Assembly: GCA_001839685.1 (NCBI GenBank)
Contig: MLAK01000325.1
Coordinates: 133,910-197,909, forward strand
Length of the DNA stretch: 64,000 bases
Direction: 5' to 3'
From: Tritrichomonas foetus
Taxonomy: Eukaryota; Parabasalia; Tritrichomonadida; Tritrichomonadidae
Position numbers and translations under genes: made by a program. This document shows, one piece after another, positions 37,722 to 49,200 of this stretch. The notes under the pieces are model-generated. The model made no database searches. It was given only the letters and a program-made list of their open reading frames with translations, and was not told the DNA's origin. Every line of letters begins with the position of its first letter. Within the stretch, counting starts at the first letter, position 1.

Positions 37722-38942
37722 ATGGTTTCCTTTTATATTGACGTGCTTCAGGCAGGGGTCAGCTGTCTAATGGTGATAGGTGTTGGATTTATCTTATCAA
37801 AATTCAAGATTTTTGAGCCAGATGAATTCAATGTTTTTAATTCAATTAATTCCAAAATATGTCTTCCTTTTTTGCTGTTTAGATCGTTAGCTAGTCGTAA
37901 AATGAAAGATTTATCATTTATGCCATTAGTAAACGCACTTTTAATGTCAGCTAGCACACAACTTCTGGTTGCAATTTCATGTGCAATTTTTCCATTTCCA
38001 GACAAACTTGCAACATACCTGTCAACTGTTATATCAAGTGTTTATATCAATTATATTATTATTGGACTTCCAATATTTAATTCTATATGGGGAACTATGT
38101 ATAATCACATTCCAGCAATTTGTACATTCACACATTATATACTTCTTGTTCCAGTTTATATAATTTTAGCCCAAATTTGGCAGATTAAACAAAATAAAGC
38201 TCTTGAACATTTAAAAGAGCCATTAACTCAAAACCATGATGGAGAAAATCCAATTGATGCTGAAAAACCTATAACAAATGATGAGAATTCTAAAACCAAA
38301 AAAGAAGAAGAAGACAACGATAAGAAAGTCGATAAAAAAGTTGATGATAAAATTGAAGACAAGCAAAAGGGAAAAAATGAAAATAAAACTACAAACAATG
38401 AAGGTAGTAAAACAAAACCAGCAGTGGTTAATGATAAAATTACTATAAAAGATATTGGTTTAGCATTTTATACAACAATTAAAACACCTTTAGTAATTGG
38501 AAACGTTTTAGGTTTGGTTTGGTCAGCAATTGGAATTGATTATTATCCATTTTTCCAGCAACTTGGTAAATACATGGGTGATGTCGTTCTAGTTTTTGCA
38601 CTAGTAAGTATTGGGAGGTTTCTTCAAGTGAATTCTTTATTATCATGTCATTGGGCACATTTACTTATTTGTTTGTTTATTCGATGTTTTGTTTGTCCAG
38701 GATTTTCTGCACTCTATGCATATGCGTTGAATTTTGATGGAAGACTTGCAAGGCAATGCATTGTACTATCTTCTCTTCCTGCAGCTAATGCTGGTTTTGT
38801 GCTAGCTAATTCGATGGGAATTGGTGCTAATGTTGCTTCTGCAATGGTTTTTTGGTCTTTAATTATTATTGTACCTGTTCTGATTTTTTGGTTCTTTATT
38901 TTTAATCATTTCAATCTATTTCCAGAAATTGATGAGATTTAG
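37722..38942 (+). CDS. Auxin-efflux-carrier-type membrane transporter
   Basis: 406 residues with about ten predicted membrane helices in two blocks of five (about 3-160 and 250-402), the layout of the AEC/Mem_trans family (plant PIN and PILS proteins, yeast YLR152C-like proteins, bacterial malonate or malate carriers). Family-like stretches are NSKICLPFLLFRSLA in helix 2 and SLPAANAGFVLANSMG in helix 9, where helix breaks form the transport crossover. The central cytosolic loop (about 160-243) is an unusually charged Lys/Asp/Glu segment. The substrate is probably an organic anion, but nothing in the sequence identifies it. The gene ends in TAG. The start is the first ATG and leaves helix 1 directly at the N terminus, as expected. 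Confidence 0.82.
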   Translation: MVSFYIDVLQAGVSCLMVIGVGFILSKFKIFEPDEFNVFNSINSKICLPFLLFRSLASRKMKDLSFMPLVNALLMSASTQLLVAISCAIFPFPDKLATYLSTVISSVYINYIIIGLPIFNSIWGTMYNHIPAICTFTHYILLVPVYIILAQIWQIKQNKALEHLKEPLTQNHDGENPIDAEKPITNDENSKTKKEEEDNDKKVDKKVDDKIEDKQKGKNENKTTNNEGSKTKPAVVNDKITIKDIGLAFYTTIKTPLVIGNVLGLVWSAIGIDYYPFFQQLGKYMGDVVLVFALVSIGRFLQVNSLLSCHWAHLLICLFIRCFVCPGFSALYAYALNFDGRLARQCIVLSSLPAANAGFVLANSMGIGANVASAMVFWSLIIIVPVLIFWFFIFNHFNLFPEIDEI

Positions 38943-39266
38943 TGTTTGTCTCATAGAAGATCATATTATAGATAATATCTTTTTTCATATTTTGTTTTTG
39001 TATATTCATATATTTAAATAAAGTCTCTTTCTATCCATCCTTGATATTTTTTATTTTTCTATTATTTTCAAACATATTTATTTTGTTACATAAACTGATG
39101 ATAAATCAAATGTCACTATGCGTGCCATTCCTTTTGAGTAATACAATATTGATGATGTAAAGTTTTCTTAATTGCTTTTAATCGTGAGATAGAGGATGAA
39201 TGGATCATAAATATCTTTGTGTAAATAATAATAAAAGCTTACCAATAAAATTTATCATACATTAAT
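38943..39266. other. Spacer between convergent genes
   Basis: 324 bases of AT-rich sequence between convergent stops. No gene, RNA or repeat is seen. Confidence 0.5.
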
Positions 39267-40082
39267 TTACTCAAATACTGGTATTTTTCTTTCTGATTCA
39301 GGAATGATTGACCAATTTGGCGAGGTATATGTTTCAGGATGATCAAAATCTTTCACATGATCCCACGGACCACAATTTTCGTTCTTTAAAGGAGCAAATC
39401 TCATTTCAGTGCATTTTTCAATGATTGGATCACTTGCGACAGAAATATAGAAGTCTGTTTTTGAAGTTTGATGAATTCTCAGCTGTTTAATGCAAAATGC
39501 AAAAGTGCAGGATTCACAGCCTGTAATATGCGCACTTCCAGTCACAGTTGGGACTATAAAAGTACAATTTTTGGCATTATTAAACGAAATTGATGGTGTT
39601 TCATTTTCAATATATAATGTACAATTTTCAAATTTGTTAATACTAACATGTTTTCCATCACATATGTGCTTGATTTTCTGATCTTTTAAATCATGAAGTG
39701 TCCACTCTGTTTCTGGAACAATATCTTTTTCTTCTTCTTTTGTTGGTTGCTTGGCGACAGTTTCTGAAGCAGGCTTCATTTGCTTCGAGAAAGAGAATGA
39801 AAATGCTGGCTTTGGTGCGTTTGAAAATTTCTTCTGTAATTCGTCAAGAGCACGCTGGAATTTTGCTTGATAGAATGGTGGAATTTGTTTTCCACCTTTT
39901 CGGAGTGCATCAGAAAGAGCGTCAAGTTCGGATTTTTGCTTTTCTTTGGTTTCATTATTAACTGGCCCCTTTTGCAGTTCAACTTCTTTTTTTAGGGCAT
40001 TGAGCCTGGCTTCAAACTCTTTTTGGAATGTTGCAGCATCCCCCTTAAAGAGGAGAAGATTCAGCTGATCAGTGTTTGACAT
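39267..40082 (-). CDS. TBCC: Tubulin-folding cofactor C
   Basis: 271 residues. An N-terminal helical part with Lys/Glu coiled-coil character (about 1-110) is followed by a C-CAP/cofactor-C beta helix (about 128-260). The diagnostic stretch QLRIHQTSKTDFYISVASDP, followed by IIE and FAP, is present. Arg202 in QLR aligns with the arginine that acts as the GTPase-activating finger on beta-tubulin in human cofactor C. The product should work with cofactors D and E to release folded alpha/beta-tubulin dimers. Length and the spectrin-like N terminus fit cofactor C better than RP2. A TAAACG motif lies four bases upstream of the ATG on the opposite strand. Confidence 0.88.
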   Translation of the reverse strand: MSNTDQLNLLLFKGDAATFQKEFEARLNALKKEVELQKGPVNNETKEKQKSELDALSDALRKGGKQIPPFYQAKFQRALDELQKKFSNAPKPAFSFSFSKQMKPASETVAKQPTKEEEKDIVPETEWTLHDLKDQKIKHICDGKHVSINKFENCTLYIENETPSISFNNAKNCTFIVPTVTGSAHITGCESCTFAFCIKQLRIHQTSKTDFYISVASDPIIEKCTEMRFAPLKNENCGPWDHVKDFDHPETYTSPNWSIIPESERKIPVFE

Positions 40083-40152
40083 TAATAAACGTAATTTGCC
40101 CGGCTATTTAGCTTGTGAAAAAGTGCACTTTTGTAATTTCTATCGACGTTAT

Positions 40153-40160
40153 TAGAAATC
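40153..40160 (+). repeat. Target-site duplication, left copy (TAGAAATC)
   Basis: Eight bases identical to 41312-41319 on the other side of the inverted-repeat element; the match extends two bases further as ATTAGAAATC (40151-40160 against 41310-41319). Confidence 0.85.
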
Positions 40161-41311
40161 ATAGGTGTAGTCATACGTTTGTTATTTGGTCGTTCGTGTC
40201 AAAAATCTAAAAGACGAAAATATTTCTTGAGTACCTTTAAATGTTTTTGTTTAAGCAAAAAGTATTAATAGAAACAAGTTATTTTAACAGGTTCAAAAGA
40301 TATTCATATTTTGAAATTGAAAAAAAAAATTCAGTACTTTGACTTGAAAAAAAAACATTTTCAATAATTAATCGGTCGATAATATGATCGCATCAATATG
40401 GCACTTCTGAGTTATCTGAATAATAAAATGTTTTTATATTATGTGATTGAGATTTAAATGTTTAATATATTATATTACAGGTTTTAAAGGAATATTTCTC
40501 TATAGGTTCAAAAAATAAACATGTTTTACTGAATGGATTTATTTAGCCTTTAATTTTGATGGTTAATAGGTGAAATTAATTAATTCCATTTTTTGGATAT
40601 TTATTTGAATAAAACCATAGTTATTCATAAAAACATATTTATAATATTGATATAATTATATTTCATTGGTTCTATTAAATTATATCTATAGGTTTAAAAG
40701 ATATAGGCGTTTTATTTTTCGAGTTTCATTATCAAAAATAAAATAAAGTAATCAATTCTTTTCAGCTTGTAATTGGTCAAAAAAGAGATTCTTTCAATAA
40801 ATAAATGGCCATTAAAATACGTTTATTCTTATCAAAATATGAAAAAAAGTAAAATACAATTATCTTTTAAATCTATAGAACAAAATCAATTTTCTTTTGA
40901 TATCTTGAACATCACCATATAGGTTATATAACAAAACCACATATGCATCATTCAATTTCGGAGTGCCCTCTATTTTTTCGATTTACTTAAAAACATCTTT
41001 TTGGCACTCTGCAGAGTTGGTTTGTCAACTTTTCAAAATGTTTTGGATACTATCCTCTTAACCATCTTATTTTTGACATTCCAATAGCCTCAAAATGAAT
41101 AATTGCCTACTCAGCATTGGAGAAAACGATATTCTTGGGAAAAATGAAAACTCACGATTCTTTGATTTTCCAAGGCAGCCCTTTCTATTATCAGTTCTGT
41201 ATGATGTGGCATTGGTATTGACAACTTCGATTAGCTGTTTAATTGATTAGGTATGAAATTAAGATCAATTTAAAAAAAAGACGATCACTTTAAACGTATG
41301 ACTACACCTAT
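40161..41311. mobile_element. Non-autonomous DNA transposon (MITE-like), 1151 bp
   Basis: The left end (40161-40180) reads ATAGGTGTAGTCATACGTTT and the right end (41292-41311) is its exact reverse complement, a perfect 20-base terminal inverted repeat. The element is flanked by the direct repeat TAGAAATC (40153-40160 and 41312-41319), which extends to ATTAGAAATC if two ambiguous bases are counted with the target. An 8-10-base duplication fits hAT- or Mutator-like transposition and excludes mariner (TA). The interior has no usable open frame, so movement would need a transposase from elsewhere. It carries several copies of a GGTTYAAAAGATAT-like motif in both orientations, as expected for subterminal binding sites. 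The superfamily is undecided. Confidence 0.88.
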
Positions 41312-41319
41312 TAGAAATC
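41312..41319 (+). repeat. Target-site duplication, right copy (TAGAAATC)
   Basis: Perfect partner of 40153-40160. Its lack of any mismatch suggests the insertion is fairly recent. Confidence 0.85.
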
Positions 41320-41590
41320 CCGTTGCACAACTTTTTGATTCATTTCATTGATACACCTAATTAAGGTCAAACGAAATGGCCTTATGGTGAAATGTATAAA
41401 CAGACTTCTCAATTTCGAAATATGGGAAAACAGAAATAAATTTGGTTACATGAATCCATTCTATATTTCATAACTATCATGATAGAAATAGAATGTCATG
41501 TATATATATAGCAGCTATAATCAAGTCAATAAAATGAAATGCTATAATGAATATGAAAGTTGACATTTAATTTGGAATATAACAACATGT

Positions 41591-42307
41591 TTAATAATGA
41601 AATTCAGCAACTTCGTTATGGAGCCTCTTTAGATCAGCTTTAGCCCGAACAAGTCTTGCCCTAACGCTTTCGTTGGTCATCAATTCATATTTCAGACGTT
41701 TTTCTAATTCTCGTCGTTCATTTGAAATTTGTGCTCGATTTTTCATTGATTCTTCTTCTTTTTCATCAAGTTCTCTAATCTGGTCTTTCAAATCAGCTAT
41801 CGCAGTTTCGAGTTTAATTTTCCTCGCCATGTGGGCCTTGCTTGATTCGCGCATTTTTTCTTGAATGTCGTGAATTTGCTGATTCACTTGATCCAATTCT
41901 TTTTCTGCCTGAAAATGTTGATTTCTAATTTGTGTCTGTCTTTGAAGTGCCTCCTGTTCGATTTGTGCAGCTCTTTTTGATGCATAAAATTCTTCATGCC
42001 TGATTTCCATTTCTTGACTTCGTTGAAACTCTTCGAGTTTTCTCATAGTGAGATTGTATTTTAATTGAAGATCATGAAGCGTTTCTTCGCGGTATCGCTC
42101 TAGTTTTTCTAAATCAAGTTTCGCTAGTTGATATTCATACTTTTCTTTATTTAAATTGGTTGATAGATTATCGTTAATTTTATGTTTTACAAAAAATCCC
42201 GTGTCATCAAAGAAAGAGTCATTCGAATCTGGTAGTGAATCGTTCAATTCATAATTGGAAAACAAAAGATTGTCTCTGGAAAATCGTGATTTGCGCGAAT
42301 AATTCAT
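41591..42307 (-). CDS. Coiled-coil protein of unknown function
   Basis: 238 residues. The first 50 residues are Ser-, Asn- and Asp-rich and look disordered; residues about 55-235 form one nearly continuous coiled coil rich in Glu, Arg, Gln and Leu. No family motif is recognised. Codon composition is clearly coding-like compared with the flanks. A TAAACG motif lies at 42317-42322, and TTCACAA comes directly before the ATG on the coding strand. A structural role, for example at basal body or axostyle fibres, is a guess from composition only. Confidence 0.72.
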   Translation of the reverse strand: MNYSRKSRFSRDNLLFSNYELNDSLPDSNDSFFDDTGFFVKHKINDNLSTNLNKEKYEYQLAKLDLEKLERYREETLHDLQLKYNLTMRKLEEFQRSQEMEIRHEEFYASKRAAQIEQEALQRQTQIRNQHFQAEKELDQVNQQIHDIQEKMRESSKAHMARKIKLETAIADLKDQIRELDEKEEESMKNRAQISNERRELEKRLKYELMTNESVRARLVRAKADLKRLHNEVAEFHY

Positions 42308-42364
42308 TTGTGAACCTAAACGTACAAAAATTGTGAACTTTTTGATAAGTTATCAGAATGTCAT

Positions 42365-42892
42365 TGATGAATCGATCATTTTGGTAATCTAACAAAAGTA
42401 GTTGATCCTTTTGTTGCAAAAGTATCTGACTGAGAAATTCCTCATGGTCTGACACCAAACAAGCAATCCGAATTAAAATCACATACGGCTGAAAAATATT
42501 TTGACACATTTGAATTAATGGAAGCGATTAACTTGAAAAAGATTTATGGCTATTTGCAGGATTTGAATGTTTTTAATAGGCTATCAAATCTTAATATTAA
42601 ATGCTTAGATGATTTGAAATTAAATGAATCACTCAAAGAAGAAGCTATGCAAGTCTTTAAAGATACTAATGATGTCAATTAACTCATTTGTACACTAATT
42701 GCACTTGCATTTTTACACAAGTAATCGAAAGACTTGAAAAAATCATGTGTTTTGCTTGAAAAAATAGGCCTTGATATGGTTAAAAAGACAAATGGTGAAT
42801 ATTTTTTATCAAAGCAGTTGTTAGTCATGTGGAATCACTCATTCCATCACTGTAATTTTGGAAAACAAAATTTATTAATGTATGTGAACTGA
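42365..42892 (+). pseudogene. Decayed protein gene with in-frame stops
   Basis: One reading frame runs from about 42365 to a TGA at 42890-42892 and is broken only by TGA at 42431, TAA at 42680 and TAA at 42722. The pieces between have protein-like composition, for example LQDLNVFNRLSNLNIKCLDD and, after the last internal stop, SCVLLEKIGLDMVKKTNGEY. A 54-codon frame within it begins with ATG at 42518. Random AT-rich spacer in this window does not give such text over 500 bases in a single frame. It is probably the relic of a helical protein; the family is not recognised. Confidence 0.45.
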
Positions 42893-43126
42893 TCTTTATT
42901 TTCGGTTATAATTCTTTCATGAATAAAACAACTCGACAATGATCTTAAAAAAAGTTATCATCATACTAGGCAAATAATCAATTTCTATTCTTTCTACATA
43001 TATTTCATGATTTCATAAAATGTGGATTTCCTGACCATTTATTTATTCAATATCATATCACTGTTGAATTATTTTATCATTTTGATGTAAAATAATATAA
43101 ATTGAAAATATCTTTCAGAAAAAGAT

Positions 43127-43176
43127 CCCGTTTATTATTTTCTAAGTCATGTTATCAAAAAAAAGAACCCGTTTAA
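43127..43176 (-). promoter_or_regulatory. Pair of inverted TAAACGGG motifs before RhoGEF gene
   Basis: CCCGTTTA occurs at 43127-43134 and again at 43168-43175, i.e. TAAACGGG on the opposite strand, 41 bases apart and within 90 bases of the start codon. The core matches the repeats before the coiled-coil gene at 16385. Proposed as a Myb-like site by analogy only. Confidence 0.4.
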
Positions 43177-43216
43177 AAATGAAAGGAAATATTAAAGTGA
43201 AAAAAGCAAAATTTGA

Positions 43217-46200
43217 ATGACAAAGCGTATGTTTTTTTGCATATGCTCAGATCATGGTGCAAATATTATCGATGATATTTCACCAGGGACCGAAAATTCA
43301 ATAACAGTAAGCGACATTCTCACTAAATATGCGAACGAAAAAGATTCATTATGGCTCAAAACTGAACGATACGCCGTACCGATGCTACCTGAGGAACATC
43401 CATTTGCCGACCATCCCGAATTGATTTTGGATGAACGACCAGACAACTACGGCCGCCCGAAAACTTCATTTTTCACGTTTTCACATGTTTCAAATTCCTC
43501 AAAAATTTTATATTTTCAGCCTAGACACAATACTGATCAGAAAATTCCAAGAATAGCAATAGTTATTTCCAATGACGATTTTGGAGAAACGATTCCATTC
43601 TTATTAACCAAAATAAGCAATTCATTTTTATTTCCAGTGAAAGCCCAGGAAATTTTTGTAGATGATGAAGTGCAGCCAGAAGATGCAACTGTTGAATATA
43701 TTTATTCACGTGCCTTTACAAACGAGATTTCGGTTTCATTAGATATTACTGACAATTGCCTCCAAAAGATGAAATTTCGGACAAATCTTGTCAATGAAAT
43801 TGTAGCAACAGAGCAGTCATATTTAAACGATATAGATGCGATCATAAACCAATGGGCTAAAAGTCTGAAGGAAGCAAATATTTTACCAGAAACGGATTTG
43901 AATACTCTATTCAAAGATTTCCCAATGATCCAAGGATGTCATAAACAATTTTTTGACGCATTGTCGAAAAATTTAGATGGTTATGCAACAGAATTTTCAA
44001 AGTGTTTCTTGGAATATGCTCCATTCTTCAAATGCTCAGTGAATTTCATTTCAAATTATTCACGAATTAACGATTTCTTAACACTGAAAAATCAACAAAA
44101 ATCATTTGTTGTGAAAACGAAAGAAATTGCAAATAAACTCGATGAACGAGATTTAGCCAGTTATTTGATTACTCCAGTTCAAAGGATGCCACGATATTTA
44201 CTTTTCTTAAGAGAATTAATTAAATCTACACCACCAAACCATCCTGATTACATGTTGCTTTCTGATGCTTCTCATGAAATGAATGAATTAACAAAAGCCA
44301 TTGATGCGAAAACTGAATTTGCTGAAAAACAAAATATTCTGTTAAATATTCAATTGAAAAATCACAGCGATTTCATGTATGCAACGCCATCAAGAAAGCT
44401 TGATTGTTCATTTGAAGTCACTGTTACCAATCGAAATAATCAAAAAGCGAATTTTTACCTTTGCAATGATTATATTTTTATGGTGAATAAATTTGATATG
44501 AAATGTCGATTTAGATCTCCAATTACAGCATTCCATTACATTGTTCCAAATGAACAACAAAATTTAATTGAAATTCGAAGTTTTGATGGTAAAAAAGCAA
44601 AAGAATTTAAAATTTTATTTTCGAATAATGACTTAAATTCATTTCTTCAAGCTATTAATGAAAAAGCAACAGAAGAATTCCATGCAGCTGATTCTTCAAC
44701 AACTAGTTCCTCAATTAATCGTGCATTATTTTGGTCACTTCAATCATCTTCTCTTTATAAACTTTCAACAAAACATTCGGTTGTTTATATACATGCTAAG
44801 GATAATAATTGCTATGTTGTTTATGGTGGAATTTCTTTTGTTAAAGATAGAAATAACAAAAATACAAATAAATTCATACTTTATTCACCTGAATTACCAA
44901 CACCCATTAAATCTATTGACAATGGAATAGAAAACCGTTGTGATCATAAAATGATTTACACCAATAATAAACTTTTCATTATTGGTGGATTACCAAAATC
45001 AAATGATATGTTGATCTATGATGGAGTTAAAAGTGGTTGGATGAAATTAAGTAAGCCTGAAGTAAATTTAGTTGGGCATAGTTGTGTTTTTTATGATGGA
45101 TTTATTTATGTTTATGGTGGGCTGCCATCTCATGATTATGTTTATGTTTTAAATACAGAAGACTATAATGGATTTTCTTATAGTAATTTCACTGTGATGC
45201 CACCAAATCGTTTTGAACATTCTGCTGTTATTTATCAACGGAAAATGATTATTTATGGTGGAAAATCTACTAATAAAATGTTCCTGAGTGATCTTTGGGT
45301 CTTTGACTTGGATAAGAAAGTTTGGGAAAAGAAAGGAGATTTTATTCAACGGTCATCTCATCAAGCAGTTGTTATTGGTAATGAGATGATCGTTTTTGGT
45401 GGTCAGCCTGCGGGAAATTCATTTTCTATTAATTTGGATACATTCGAAATGAATTCTGTGAAAGATTTAGGTAATGTTCCATTTGGCTTAACTGAATTTG
45501 CGGCTTCAATGGACGAAAATTACTCAATTCTCAGTTTTGGAGGTAGAGAAAAAGGAATCGATGTTCCACTTAACTCAATTGTATCTATTCAACTTAATCA
45601 AAAATGGATAGAGAGAATTAAACCAGCAGAAAACATAATTGAAAAAGCAGATAGCAATTTGATGAATAATTTCACACCAAATAACATTTCATTAGCAGAT
45701 TCACAAAAAATGTCACATTCAACACCAAAAATTGATTTATCTAAAATTACTGGTATTAGCGTTAAAGATTCACTCAAGCAAAATAGATCTTTGAACAATT
45801 TTACGATTTTGGGAGGAACACCAGATGATGCACAATACTCACAAGAAGAAGAAATACAGCATTCACCACTTAATGAATCTATAGAGTGTGAACATGATTT
45901 AGAACCAGAAAACGAAATTGAACAATTTGAATTCGAGAAAGAACCACCTCAACAGCTAACAGAAGAGCAGCCACCTATAGAACAAATTCCAAAAGAAGAG
46001 CAAATTCCAACAGAAGAACAAATTCCAAAAGAAGAACAAATACCAAAAGAAGAACAAATTCCAACAGAAGAANNNNNNNNNNNNNNNNNNNNNNNNNNNN
46101 NNNNNNNNNNNNNNNNNNNNNNNNNNNNNNNNNNNNNNNNNNNNNNNNNNNNNNNNNNNNNNNNNNNNNNNNNNNNNNNNNNNNNNNNNNNNNNNNNNNN

Positions 46201-49200
46201 NNNNNNNNNNNNNNNNNNNNNNNNNNNNNNNNNNNNNNNNNNNNNNNNNNNNNNNNNNNNNNNNNNNNNNNNNNNNNNNNNNNNNNNNNNNNNNNNNNNN
46301 NNNNNNNNNNNNNNNNNNNNNNNNNNNNNNNNNNNNNNNNNNNNNNNNNNNNNNNNNNNNNNNNNNNCCAAAAGAAGAACAAATACCAAAAGAAGAACAA
46401 ATACCAAAAGAAGAACAAATTCCAACAGAAGAAGTTAATCTAGAAGAGCATGTTGTTATAGAAGACCAAGGAACAGATGGGCAAGTAACAACAGATGCAA
46501 TTATTTCTGATGAGCATGATGGAGCTGATGAGCAAGAAACACCAGAAGAGCAAATCACTAATGAAAACCAATTAAACGAAGAAGAAGAGCAACCAATCGA
46601 ACAAGAACAAGAACAACAAGATGAACCAGCAGAAAAAGTCGAACCAGATCATCTTATTAAATCAGAAGATCAAATTGAATCCGACCAAGTTGACAATGCA
46701 TTCCAAGAAATATTGGACTCAGCGCTAACTGATCAAGAACAAGATCAGAAACAAGTCACTATTGAAGATTCTCAAAAACCAGAGCCAGTCAATGCGCCTA
46801 AACCACTTGTTCCCCCAGAAGAATCGCATGCCCATGACTCTGATTTAGATGCTTTGATGAACGACACTCTTCCTCTTGACCATCAAAACGAAAACATCGT
46901 TACTGATAACGAACTTGATGACATAATGAATAAAATACAAAACACTACCAAGAAGCCAAACAAACAAAATGATTTTGCTAATCGAACACTTCCTTCAAAA
47001 CCATACCAACTTTCTTTCAGTTCTAAATCCGAAATGAATGTGCCATCCAGAAAAACACCACAAACTGAGAAAAGGAAGAGAAAAGCGGAATGGCCATTTG
47101 AAGACTTTAGTGATTCACCAAAGAAGTTTTCACCTGTTTTCTTCCCTAAAAAGAATTCCAAATCTTCTTCTCCTGACTCTAACCAAAACAACACAAAAAC
47201 ACAGGTCTATTCACAACAGAATTCTCAGTCCAATTCTCAACAAAATTCCCCGCATGATTTTACAGTTCAATCTCCAATTAGACGAAGTCAGCAGCAAAAA
47301 CATGTTTTGTCACCTTCATTGTATCCAAGTGTTACGGAAGATTCATGGATGAATCATTCTCCCAATAAACCACAAAAAGAAAACAGCTCTTCATCTCCCA
47401 AATCATCATTATACATGAATGTTTTAGATGATGTTTCACCAAGGAAATCATCACCACCAAGAACAACACCAATCTTTAATTCATCAGCTTTGTATCCTTC
47501 ATCTTCATCGAAGAAAAAATCACCTATTTCTGGCAAAGCATCAAAAAGAAAAGAAAAAGCCAAACCGACCACTCCTATTAACACAAATGCAATGAGTAAG
47601 AAAGAAATGGATAAATATTCGCCGAAAGTTTGGTCAGTTTCTCCATCCAAAGATCCAAATGGCAAACCAATCCTTAAACAAAAGGATGCACCAGTTAAAC
47701 GGCCTTGGGAAAAGTCACCATCTAACCAAGGAAAACCCAATCCAAATCATAATGATAATGCTAAAGAAAATGCTAGTTCAAACGCTGATCTCAGTCTTAA
47801 TAGCGATCTCACTTTACCAAGTGAAAAAGATCTTAGCTCAATAACGAATAAACTAAGTTCACCAAAATCAAACAAATTTGGATTAACTAATACTCATGAG
47901 CTATCTGAACATTTGAACGATACTTCACCAAAACTATCAAAGATTGATGAAGAACTTCTGAAAATTGAGAAAGAATTGGAAGAAGAAATGGAAAAAGAAC
48001 AAAACAATAATTATGCAAATGAAAAAGAAATTATTCCAAATGAATACCAAGAAACAAACAAATTTGAAAGCAAAGATGATGCGGAAATTCGGCAAATTCT
48101 TGATGAAGTTATTAAAGAAGCAAGTGAACCAGTTAATAGTGAAAAAGAAACAGAACTAAAGATCGAACCTGAATCAGACTCTGATGAAGATTTTGAACTT
48201 GTTCAAAAATCTGATAAATTGATTGTCGCATCAAAATCACCAACAAAAGTTCCGGATATAACCAAAGAAACAAGTGAAACTGAAAAACAACAGATAAAAT
48301 TGGTCAGACAATCACCAACGAAATCCAGTTCAAAAACTCCTTCAAAATCACCAGCCAGAGGCTCAGCTAAATCAACAAGACAAAGGAAGCAAAATCAACA
48401 GCCTATCATCCAACAAAAGAAACATGTTCAGCAAAAGATAAATAATGAAGTTCCACCAAAACCAGAATTAGTTGATACTGAAACTGAAACAGAAAAAATT
48501 GAAAGTGATTCGCAAAACAACAAGGACGAAATCATTTTGGAATCAAATCAATCAATCCGTTCAGGTTCACCATCAAGGAAATCTAGTCTATCAAGAAAAT
48601 CTTCAAAACATTCTACATCAGCCAAAGAGCCAACACAAACTAAATCAACATCAGTTAAATCATCTCCAAATAAGTCTAGCCAATCACCAAGAAGAAGACA
48701 GCATTCTGAAACAAATGAAACATCAGATAGAAAAGTTAAAGCATCACCAGCTTCAGAATCACACCGTAGACGAACACTCAAAGAAGAAACCAAAGTAGCG
48801 CCAATAACTGAGCGCTCGCGAAATGAAGAAAATGTAAACAAACCGCATGTCCTAACTAACAAACCAACTAAAAATAAGAATCATAAAGTAAACGATGAAC
48901 AAGAAAATGGATCAGTTCATGAAAACAGCAGTGTAACTCCTTATCGTGAGTCATTATATCCACGTAAATTTGAAGCCAAAGATATGCATAACCCACAATC
49001 AAACAACACATATAAAAATGATCAACGATCTTCGTTCAACGATAATAACAATCTCACAAGGACTAATGAAACAATGACAATTATGTTTGATGCTTCACCA
49101 ATTAAAAATAAACCAAGTGAAAGAGAAGTAAATCCATATTTAAGACCTGATCAAATCGAGCAAATGCAAAGAATGCAAATTAGGCAGCAAGAAATGCTCG

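Larger units (their letters stand above)
40083..41590. other. Gene-free 1.5-kb region holding a short transposon
   Basis: No protein gene is seen on either strand. Most of the region is the 1.15-kb inverted-repeat element at 40161-41311. The remaining right flank (41320-41590) is plain AT-rich sequence. Confidence 0.6.
42308..43216. other. 0.9-kb region with decayed gene and promoter
   Basis: Holds the broken open frame described next and, at its end, the upstream region of the RhoGEF gene. No intact gene is seen. Confidence 0.5.

Noticed and set aside
40161..41311. Maverick/Polinton element
   Set aside because: Those elements are common in trichomonads but are 15-20 kb with many genes and 6-base target duplications; this one is 1.15 kb and empty with an 8-10-base duplication.
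42249..42509. 86-codon minus-strand frame overlapping the coiled-coil gene start
   Set aside because: Overlaps both the 5' end of the coiled-coil gene in another frame and the decayed plus-strand frame; no independent support.
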